Origin: Pseudomonas graminis
GTDB taxonomy: Bacteria > Pseudomonadota > Gammaproteobacteria > Pseudomonadales > Pseudomonadaceae
Assembly (NCBI RefSeq): GCF_002093745.1
Contig: NZ_MTSB01000006.1
Location: 186,001-250,000, forward strand
Length of the DNA: 64,000 nt
Direction of reading: 5' to 3'
Shown here: piece after piece, positions 57,768 through 64,000 of the stretch
Layout: each line of letters opens with the position of its first letter
How positions within the stretch are numbered: the first letter of the stretch is position 1
The notes under the pieces: generated by a model
The model's database searches: none
Told to the model about the DNA's origin: nothing
What the model saw: only the letters and a program-made list of their open reading frames with translations
Program-made: the position numbers and the translations under genes

Positions 57768-58705
57768 TCGTTGTTGGCCTCGCCGTAGACCGCCTTGAGG
57801 ATTTCGGCGGCGCCTTGGGCCAACAGGGCTTCGGCGACTTCCACGCCCAGCGCTTGGGCCGATGTCTGGGGCGCGCGGGCCTCGGCGTGCAGCAGCACAC
57901 GGCCGGAAGGATCACCCACAAGCCCGCGCAACCAGACATCGTCACCTTCCAGAACGGCGTAGCAGGCAATCGGCACCTGGCAGCCACCGTTGAGGTGCTT
58001 GTTCAGCGAGCGCTCGGCGATCACCCGCACAGCGGTGTCTTCGTGATGCAGCGGCGCGAGCAAGGCATGGATTTCGGCATCGACGCTGCGGCATTCGATG
58101 CCCACTGCGCCCTGCCCACCCGCGGGCAGGCTGTCTTCAACGCTGATCGCCGACGTGACCCGGTCTTCGAAGCCCAGGCGGATCAGGCCGGCGGCGGCGA
58201 GAATGATGGCGTCGTATTCACCGGCATCCAGCTTGGCCAGGCGCGTGTTGACGTTGCCGCGCAGGAAGCGGATCTGCAGATCCGGGCGACGCGCCAGCAG
58301 CTGGGCCTGGCGACGCAGGCTGGACGTGCCGACGACACTCCCGGCGGGCAGCGCCTGCAAGCTGTCGAAGGTATTGGACACAAATGCATCGCGCGGGTCT
58401 TCACGCTCGCAGATGCAGAACAGGCCCAGCCCTTGGGGAAAGTCCATCGGCACGTCTTTCATGGAGTGAACGGCGATGTCGGCCCGGTCCTCCAGCAGCG
58501 CTGTTTCCAGCTCTTTGACGAACAGGCCCTTGCCGCCAATCTTCGAAAGGGGTGAGTCGAGCAGCTTGTCGCCACGGCTGACCATCGGCACCAGCGTCAC
58601 GAGCAGGCCGGGGTGGGCCTGTTCCAGACGGGTCTTGACGTATTCGGCCTGCCAGAGCGCCAGCGCGCTTTGGCGAGTGGCAATGCGGATTTCGCGAGTG
58701 GACAT
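57764..58705 (-). CDS. hemC: Porphobilinogen deaminase (hydroxymethylbilane synthase)
   Basis: This 313-aa enzyme polymerises four porphobilinogens into hydroxymethylbilane on a dipyrromethane cofactor. Conserved parts are [55 protein letters not shown] and the cofactor Cys in [10 protein letters not shown]. The start at 58705 gives the family length. It is the first gene of hemCDXY; 233 bp separates it from algR upstream. Confidence 0.97.
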   Translation of the reverse strand: MSTREIRIATRQSALALWQAEYVKTRLEQAHPGLLVTLVPMVSRGDKLLDSPLSKIGGKGLFVKELETALLEDRADIAVHSMKDVPMDFPQGLGLFCICEREDPRDAFVSNTFDSLQALPAGSVVGTSSLRRQAQLLARRPDLQIRFLRGNVNTRLAKLDAGEYDAIILAAAGLIRLGFEDRVTSAISVEDSLPAGGQGAVGIECRSVDAEIHALLAPLHHEDTAVRVIAERSLNKHLNGGCQVPIACYAVLEGDDVWLRGLVGDPSGRVLLHAEARAPQTSAQALGVEVAEALLAQGAAEILKAVYGEANNE

Positions 58706-58938
58706 TGAACAATCCGTACTGAGTAGATGCGACGGATAATAACAGCTCAACCGGGACAGCTTCAGCGTTGACTGAAAACGGGCATCAGCACACTGATGCC
58801 GATCAACGAATCGGGCAGTGGCTGAAGGGGCTCACAAGGAGGAGAGACGACCGAGGGGCCGGAAAAACACACAGACCTGAGGGTTCGATCAGTGCTGTGA
58901 CTCGGTCTCGGCATTCAAGGCTCTGGGGGTAAAAAGCC

Positions 58939-59685
58939 CTAGAGCTGCTGCATCATTTTGCGCACGCCTGCGACATGCCGGCGGCTGACGATCAGTGCGT
59001 CGCCATTAAGCCCTTTGAGGAACAACTGAAAATGCCCCAGCGGGGTACGCTGCAACCGCTCGATTCGTTCGCGGGCCACCAGCGCATTACGGTGGATACG
59101 CACGAAACGGTCGCCGAATTCGTCTTCAAGCGCCTTGAGCGGTTCGTCCAGCAGAACCTCGCCGCCTTCATGGCGCAGCGTGACGTACTTGTGGTCGGCG
59201 ATGAAGTAAATCACCTGATCCAGCGGGATCAGCTCGATACCTTTTCGGGTCCGGGCACTGATATGGCTGCGCGGGCCTGAGCCGGTTTCGGCTGCTGGTC
59301 GGGTCAGGGCTGCCAATTGCACGCGGTTGGGACGTTCGGCCTTTTTCAGGGCTTCCAGAAGATGCTCCGGGCGCACAGGCTTGACCAGATAGCCGACCGC
59401 ACTGACCTGAAAGGCTTCCAGTGCGAATTCGTCATGGGCGGTGCAGAACACGACGGCGGGCGGCGCTTCTCGCTCGCACAACCTGGCAGCGACCTGCAGG
59501 CCGTCAAGGCCCGGCATACGAATATCAAGCAACACGACATCGGGCTTGTGGCTTTCGATCAGCGCCAAGGCTTCTTCACCATTGGAGGCGCTGGGTTCCA
59601 GTACTCGATAACCCTCGATTTCATTGACCATGCGGCTCAGTCGCTCGCGGGCCAGGGGTTCGTCATCAACGATCAGGACATTCAT
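58939..59685 (-). CDS. algR: Response regulator AlgR
   Basis: This 248-aa LytTR-type response regulator controls alginate, twitching motility and virulence genes in pseudomonads. The receiver domain has the phosphoacceptor D54 (VVLLDIRMPG), acidic pocket DDE and Lys in YLVKPVRPEHL. The C-terminal LytTR DNA-binding domain covers about 140-245 (RTRKGIELIPLDQVIYFIAD, RFVRIHRNALVARERI). Its ATG overlaps the algZ stop. The 233-bp space to hemC has no recognised gene. Confidence 0.95.
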   Translation of the reverse strand: MNVLIVDDEPLARERLSRMVNEIEGYRVLEPSASNGEEALALIESHKPDVVLLDIRMPGLDGLQVAARLCEREAPPAVVFCTAHDEFALEAFQVSAVGYLVKPVRPEHLLEALKKAERPNRVQLAALTRPAAETGSGPRSHISARTRKGIELIPLDQVIYFIADHKYVTLRHEGGEVLLDEPLKALEDEFGDRFVRIHRNALVARERIERLQRTPLGHFQLFLKGLNGDALIVSRRHVAGVRKMMQQL

Positions 59686-60764
59686 ATAGCTCTGGCTTCC
59701 TGCGTGAGTCTCGCACAAGGATAGCGTAGACAGGTGTAGTGACGACCGTCACGGCGCTCCACGCTCAGACTGGCGTGCGGACCAAAAAGTGCCGCAATAC
59801 GTGCGCCGATATTTGTCAAGGCCTGCTGAGTACCGTTGGAAGTCTGCCGATTGGCAACTTCTTCATAGGGATTGCTGACGCTCAATATGAACTCTCCCCC
59901 TTCATAGTGCGCTTCGACTGTGACAACGCCCCCGTCGACCCGCGGAGCAATGCCGTAAATCAAAGCGTTTTCCAGTAATGGCTGCAAGGTTAGCTGGGGA
60001 ATCGGCAAGTCATCAGGAATTGCACTCACCCTCCAGTCCAACTGTAGACGCTCGCCAAGACGATATTGCTCAATCGATAAATATCGTTTTGCCAACGCCA
60101 GCTCTTCGCTCCACGTTACCAGGCTGCCGGGCTTGGCCAGACTGGCGCGAAAAAGGTCCGAAAGATCCAGCACTGCCTGCTCGGCCTTGACCGGATTACT
60201 GGCCACCAGACTGGCGATGCTGTTGAGGGTGTTGAACAGAAAATGCGGTCGGATGCGTGCCTGCAACGATTCGATCCTAGCCCGCAGTTCGCCCTGCTGC
60301 TGTTTGCGCCACTTACTCTGCAGATAGAAATAGCGCAGCATCAGCGCCGACATGATCAGCGCGATGGTCGAGTAACGCAGGTAGCGCTCGACCATCCCGC
60401 TGATCGAAATCCGCCCGGTCAGCTGGCAGACATCCGTGACGGCGGTGCATAACAGCGTGAGGCCGACCACCAACAGGCAACTGAGCATGCCCGCCAGCCC
60501 CGGCGTCAGGCGCGCCAGCCAAGGGCGCAAACCACACAGCAGCGCAGCGGACAGCAGTACGATCCATTGCACGAACAGCGACATCAACGCCAGTCGCACC
60601 CAGTCGAAACCGGCACGCATCGGTTCGACCAGCACCAGAACCAGTACCAGCAGCTCGGACAACACGACGAGCACCAGCAATGCCTGAGGCAGGCACAGTT
60701 CGGGGAGGAAAAAGTCTTTGCCGGGGGTGGGCCTGGCGTCGTGTTTCACAGGTTGGGTTCGCAT
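59682..60764 (-). CDS. algZ: Sensor histidine kinase AlgZ/FimS
   Basis: A 360-aa inner-membrane kinase of the LytS/YehU type: about five or six hydrophobic segments (25-150), then the His_kinase box IRPHFLFNTLNSIASL (H174) and a divergent HATPase domain (LQPLLENALIYGI as N-box, TNIGARIAALFG). It lacks typical G1/F motifs, as known for AlgZ. It partners with AlgR. The ATG lies 135 bp from the divergent argH. Confidence 0.94.
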   Translation of the reverse strand: MRTQPVKHDARPTPGKDFFLPELCLPQALLVLVVLSELLVLVLVLVEPMRAGFDWVRLALMSLFVQWIVLLSAALLCGLRPWLARLTPGLAGMLSCLLVVGLTLLCTAVTDVCQLTGRISISGMVERYLRYSTIALIMSALMLRYFYLQSKWRKQQQGELRARIESLQARIRPHFLFNTLNSIASLVASNPVKAEQAVLDLSDLFRASLAKPGSLVTWSEELALAKRYLSIEQYRLGERLQLDWRVSAIPDDLPIPQLTLQPLLENALIYGIAPRVDGGVVTVEAHYEGGEFILSVSNPYEEVANRQTSNGTQQALTNIGARIAALFGPHASLSVERRDGRHYTCLRYPCARLTQEARAI

Positions 60765-60898
60765 GGTTCCAGTCTCAGCCCTGGCCTGGTCAGCGGCAAG
60801 CGGTCCGGGGATAAAAAAGCATTAACCCTGTTATCATCGCTACCGCCCTTGTGCCAGATATCGGGCATGCCATTTTCTGTTGAGCAACGAGTGAATCC

Positions 60899-62293
60899 AT
60901 GAGCACCGACAAGACCAACCAGTCCTGGGGCGGCCGCTTCAGTGAACCCGTCGACGCGTTTGTTGCGCGTTTCACTGCCTCCGTCACCTTCGATCAACGC
61001 CTGTATCGCCACGACATCATGGGCTCCATCGCCCATGCCACGATGCTGGCCAAGGTGGGCGTTCTGACCGACGCCGAGCGCGATACCATCGTTGAAGGCC
61101 TGCACACCATCCAGGCCGAAATCGAGGCCGGCAGCTTCGAGTGGCGCGTCGATCTGGAAGACGTGCATATGAACATTGAAGCACGCCTGACCGATCGCAT
61201 CGGCATCACCGGCAAGAAACTGCACACCGGTCGCAGCCGCAACGATCAGGTCGCCACCGACATTCGTCTGTGGTTGCGTGACGAAATCGACCTGATTCTG
61301 AGCGAGATCACTCGCCTGCAGAAAGGTCTGCTGGAGCAGGCCGAGCGCGAAGCCGAAACCATCATGCCCGGTTTCACGCATTTGCAGACAGCGCAGCCGG
61401 TGACGTTCGGGCACCACATGCTGGCCTGGTTCGAAATGCTCAGCCGAGACTACGAGCGTCTGGTGGACTGCCGCAAGCGCCTGAATCGCATGCCGCTGGG
61501 CAGCGCCGCGCTGGCGGGCACCACTTACCCTGTCGACCGTGAACTGACCTGCAAACTGCTGGGTTTTGACGTCGTGGGCGGCAACTCGCTGGACGGCGTG
61601 TCGGATCGCGATTTCGCCATCGAATTCTGCTCGGCGGCGTCCATTGCCATGATGCACCTGTCGCGTTTCTCTGAAGAGCTGGTGCTCTGGACCAGTGCGC
61701 AATTCCAGTTCATCGATCTGCCGGATCGCTTCTGCACGGGCAGCTCGATCATGCCGCAGAAGAAAAACCCGGACGTGCCTGAATTGGTGCGCGGCAAGAG
61801 CGGTCGCGTATTTGGTGCCTTGATGGGCCTGCTGACGTTGATGAAAGGCCAGCCTCTGGCTTACAACAAGGACAATCAGGAAGACAAGGAGCCTTTGTTC
61901 GACGCTGCCGACACCCTGCGTGATTCGCTGCGTGCGTTTGCCGACATGATCCCTGCGATCAAGCCCAGGCACGCGATCATGCGTGAAGCAGCGCTGCGCG
62001 GGTTCTCCACGGCGACTGACCTGGCTGACTACCTGGTACGCCGTGGCCTGCCGTTCCGTGACTGCCATGAAATCGTCGGGCATGCCGTGAAGTACGGTGT
62101 GGAAACCGGCAAGGACCTGGCGGAAATGAGCCTGGAAGAGCTGCGTCAATTCAGCAACCAGATCGAGCAGGATGTCTTCGCCGTGCTGACCCTGGAAGGC
62201 TCGGTGAATGCGCGTAACCACATCGGCGGCACCGCCCCCGAACAGGTTCGCGCCGCCGTGGTTCGTGGCCAGGCGTTGCTGGCCGGGCGCTGA
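60899..62293 (+). CDS. argH: Argininosuccinate lyase
   Basis: This 464-aa enzyme cleaves argininosuccinate to arginine and fumarate, the last step of arginine synthesis. The superfamily signature [12 protein letters not shown] is clear, as are [16 protein letters not shown] and [12 protein letters not shown]. It starts at ATG 60899, the normal divergent partner of algZ. The space downstream is filled by a REP doublet and a palindromic repeat. Confidence 0.97.
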   Translation: MSTDKTNQSWGGRFSEPVDAFVARFTASVTFDQRLYRHDIMGSIAHATMLAKVGVLTDAERDTIVEGLHTIQAEIEAGSFEWRVDLEDVHMNIEARLTDRIGITGKKLHTGRSRNDQVATDIRLWLRDEIDLILSEITRLQKGLLEQAEREAETIMPGFTHLQTAQPVTFGHHMLAWFEMLSRDYERLVDCRKRLNRMPLGSAALAGTTYPVDRELTCKLLGFDVVGGNSLDGVSDRDFAIEFCSAASIAMMHLSRFSEELVLWTSAQFQFIDLPDRFCTGSSIMPQKKNPDVPELVRGKSGRVFGALMGLLTLMKGQPLAYNKDNQEDKEPLFDAADTLRDSLRAFADMIPAIKPRHAIMREAALRGFSTATDLADYLVRRGLPFRDCHEIVGHAVKYGVETGKDLAEMSLEELRQFSNQIEQDVFAVLTLEGSVNARNHIGGTAPEQVRAAVVRGQALLAGR

Positions 62294-62344
62294 GCACGCC
62301 GGGTATCGTTCCCACGCTCTAAGCTCATCGTCATACACACGTCT

Positions 62345-62483
62345 GCTTTTGATTCTGGCCGAAGGCCGTGGAAGTGTACCGGGCGTTAATGTGGGAGCGG
62401 ACTTGTCCGCGAACTGCCGGGAACCGGCAGCAAAACGCAGCCCATCGCGGACAAGTCCGCTCCCACGCCCTCCGGGCAGAAGC
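62345..62483. repeat. REP doublet (REPIN)
   Basis: The outer flanks are TTTTGATTCTGGCCGAAGG and CCTCCGGGCAGAAGC. The inner arms are GTGGGAGCGGACTTGTCCGC (62391-62410) and GCGGACAAGTCCGCTCCCAC (about 62447-62466). The two arms are perfect complements. It differs from the others by an inserted stretch (GAAGTGTACCGGGCGTTAAT) between flank and left arm. Confidence 0.85.
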
Positions 62484-62516
62484 CGCGTGGTTCCTGCTCA
62501 TCGGAACTCAACTATC

Positions 62517-62590
62517 GTGCGACGCTCCGCGTCGCATGCCGTTCTGGACGCTCTGCGTCCGATCTTGAGTATGCGTTGCGACGCAGATCT
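62517..62590. repeat. GACGC-rich palindromic repeat, inverted copy
   Basis: GTGCGACGCTCCGCGTCGCA, GCCGTTCTGGACGC and CTCTGCGTCCGATCTTGAG are the reverse complement of the repeat unit tandemly arrayed at 6503-6933. The tail continues with GACGCAGATCTGTGACGC. It directly follows the REP doublet. Confidence 0.75.
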
Positions 62591-62676
62591 GTGACGCAGT
62601 GCGTCACGCAAGGCAGCCGATTTCCCTCCAGCGCACCCCGCCGTTATCATCCCCGCATCTTGTGGGGGACTATCCG

Positions 62677-63918
62677 ATGCTTAATGGCCTGTGGCTTGGT
62701 TTTTTTGTCGTGGCGACGATTTCCGCGCTGGTGCAATGGCTCGTGGGCGGCAATGCGGGAATTTTTGCGGCGATGGTCGAAAGCATCTTCGCGATGGCCA
62801 AGCTCTCGGTCGAGGTCATGGTCCTGTTGTTCGGTACCCTGACCCTGTGGCTCGGTTTTCTGCGCATCGCCGAGAAGGCCGGTATTGTCGACTGGCTGGC
62901 CAAGGTGCTCGGGCCGCTGTTCCTGCGCCTGATGCCGGAAGTCCCGCCGGGCCATCCGGCGCTGGGGCTGATCACCCTCAACTTTGCCGCCAACGCCTTG
63001 GGGCTCGACAACGCGGCCACGCCTATCGGCCTGAAGGCCATGCGTTCGTTGCAGGAACTGAACCCGAGCAAGACCGCCGCCAGTAATGCGCAGATCCTGT
63101 TTCTGGTGCTCAACGCTTCGTCCCTGACGCTGCTGCCGGTGACGATCTTCATGTATCGCGCCCAGCAAGGTGCGCCCGACCCGACGCTGGTGTTTCTGCC
63201 GATCCTGCTGGCCACCAGCGTGTCGACCATTGTCGGCTTGCTGTCGGTGGCGTTCATGCAGCGTCTGCGCCTCTGGGACCCTGTGGTGCTCGCCTACCTG
63301 ATCCCCGGCGCGCTGCTGCTGGGCACGTTCATGGCCTTCCTCGGTACGCTGTCGGCTGCCGCGCTGGCAGGGCTGTCGTCCATTCTGGGCAACCTCACGC
63401 TGTTCGGCCTGATCATGATGTTTCTGATCATCGGCACGCTGCGCAAGGTGCTGGTTTACGAAGCCTTTGTCGAAGGCGCGAAAGAAGGCTTCGACGTCGC
63501 CAAAAGCCTGCTGCCCTATCTGGTCGCCATGCTCTGCGCGGTGGGCGTGCTGCGCGCTTCCGGTGCGCTGGACTTCGGCCTGGAAGGCATTCGCCATGTG
63601 GTGGAATGGCTGGGGCTGGACACGCGTTTTGTCGACGCATTGCCGACGGCGATGGTCAAACCCTTCTCTGGCAGTGCCGCCCGCGCCCTGCTGATCGAAA
63701 CCATGCAGACCCAGGGCGTGGACAGCTTCGCCGCGCTGGCTGCCGCGACGATTCAGGGCAGTACCGAAACCACGTTCTACGTGCTGGCGGTGTATTTCGG
63801 TGCCGTGGGCATTCAGCGCGCCCGCCATGCTGTCGGTTGCGCGCTGCTGGCCGAGTTTTCCGGCGTCGTGGCGGCGATCTTCGTCTGCTACTGGTTCTTC
63901 GGCGCCACCGCCACCTGA
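62677..63918 (+). CDS. Nucleoside recognition (Gate) domain membrane protein
   Basis: A 413-aa inner-membrane protein resembling a fusion of SpmA and SpmB (spore maturation) proteins: two Gate domains, each with NxA(A)N/SGSAAR-like motifs (LITLNFAANALGLDNAATPI; MVKPFSGSAARALLIE; IQGSTETTFYVLAVYFGAVG). About 10 TM segments. It is found in many non-spore-formers; substrate and role are unknown. The ATG at 62677 (MLNGLWLGFFVVATI) is chosen because upstream codons fall in the repeat region. Confidence 0.85.
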   Translation: MLNGLWLGFFVVATISALVQWLVGGNAGIFAAMVESIFAMAKLSVEVMVLLFGTLTLWLGFLRIAEKAGIVDWLAKVLGPLFLRLMPEVPPGHPALGLITLNFAANALGLDNAATPIGLKAMRSLQELNPSKTAASNAQILFLVLNASSLTLLPVTIFMYRAQQGAPDPTLVFLPILLATSVSTIVGLLSVAFMQRLRLWDPVVLAYLIPGALLLGTFMAFLGTLSAAALAGLSSILGNLTLFGLIMMFLIIGTLRKVLVYEAFVEGAKEGFDVAKSLLPYLVAMLCAVGVLRASGALDFGLEGIRHVVEWLGLDTRFVDALPTAMVKPFSGSAARALLIETMQTQGVDSFAALAAATIQGSTETTFYVLAVYFGAVGIQRARHAVGCALLAEFSGVVAAIFVCYWFFGATAT

Positions 63919-63922
63919 GGCA

Positions 63923-64000
63923 TCACGGCGCCGGTGCAGCGGGCGCCGATTCAGCCGGCGCAGGCTCAGCGGCCGGGGCCTCCGGCCTCGGTTCGCTAGC
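63923..64000 (-). CDS. C-terminal fragment of a leftward gene (partial)
   Basis: An open minus-strand frame ends in TGA at 63923-63925 and runs off the window edge. The visible 25 residues are Ala/Pro/Glu-rich (EAPAAEPAPAESAPAAPAP at the end), a low-complexity tail as found in some envelope proteins. The start and identity lie outside the window. It is convergent with the Gate-domain gene, with only 4 bp between the stops. Confidence 0.5.
   Translation of the reverse strand, partial: ASEPRPEAPAAEPAPAESAPAAPAP

Noticed and set aside
60746..62338. 530-codon minus-strand open frame
   Set aside because: Antisense shadow of argH; no ribosome site or protein family features.

Overview
The window is chromosomal DNA from a fluorescent pseudomonad, most likely the Pseudomonas syringae group. 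The evidence is the gene order (plsC-gmhB-glyS-glyQ / tag-lpxL / trkA-rsmB-fmt-def / lysM-dprA-tsaC / qor / hemF-aroE; trpBA/trpI; prlC-yheV; algP, algQ, dsbB, hemYXDC, algR-algZ, argH), the high GC, and the Pseudomonas-type REP doublets built on GTGGGAGCGGACTTGTCC. The plsC-glyQ block normally lies just downstream of dnaA-dnaN-recF-gyrB, so position 1 is probably close to oriC. Seven perfect DnaA boxes in the first 22.5 kb, and none noticed afterwards, fit that.

Layout. 1-555: a possible transposon end with repeated motifs, then two terminators. 556-5.0 kb: leftward glyQ-glyS-gmhB-plsC operon. 5.0-6.5 kb: rightward tag and lpxL. 6.5-6.93 kb: tandem array of a dispersed palindromic repeat. 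6.95-13.66 kb: leftward YdeP-type molybdopterin oxidoreductase, trkA, rsmB, fmt, def. 13.8-19.5 kb: lysM, dprA, tsaC, (qor leftward), hemF, aroE. 19.8-25.1 kb: choline-O-sulfate locus (SulP, ChoX, BetC, LysR regulator). 25.2-33.6 kb: hydrolase, CigR-like protein, trpBA/trpI, then small stress or envelope genes (DUF883, dodecin, two DUF1161 paralogues, LLM oxidoreductase, OsmC, lipoprotein).

33.6-40.1 kb is the accessory part. It holds an Abi/AbiF-type HEPN protein with a divergent, promoter- and terminator-bounded small RNA, an OPT transporter, a decayed IS630-type transposase, two low-GC orphan genes (a two-TM protein and an AlbA_2/Schlafen-type protein), a 140-bp MITE flanked by CTAG, and a small membrane protein. 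40.3-52.2 kb returns to core genes (zinc aminopeptidase, gamma-carbonic anhydrase, prlC, yheV, cytochrome c-FTR1 iron permease, LysE exporter, MscS channel, ABC-F ATPase, algP), interrupted by a pair of unknown, probably paralogous small proteins. 52.4-63.9 kb holds fklB-type PPIase, algQ, dsbB, hemC-hemD-hemX-hemY, algZ-algR, argH and a nucleoside-recognition membrane protein.

The most notable points are the HEPN toxin-like gene with its adjacent structured RNA (a candidate RNA-regulated toxin/defence module), an in-frame ochre codon that splits hemX, the clustering of DnaA boxes, and a possible transposon end at the left edge.
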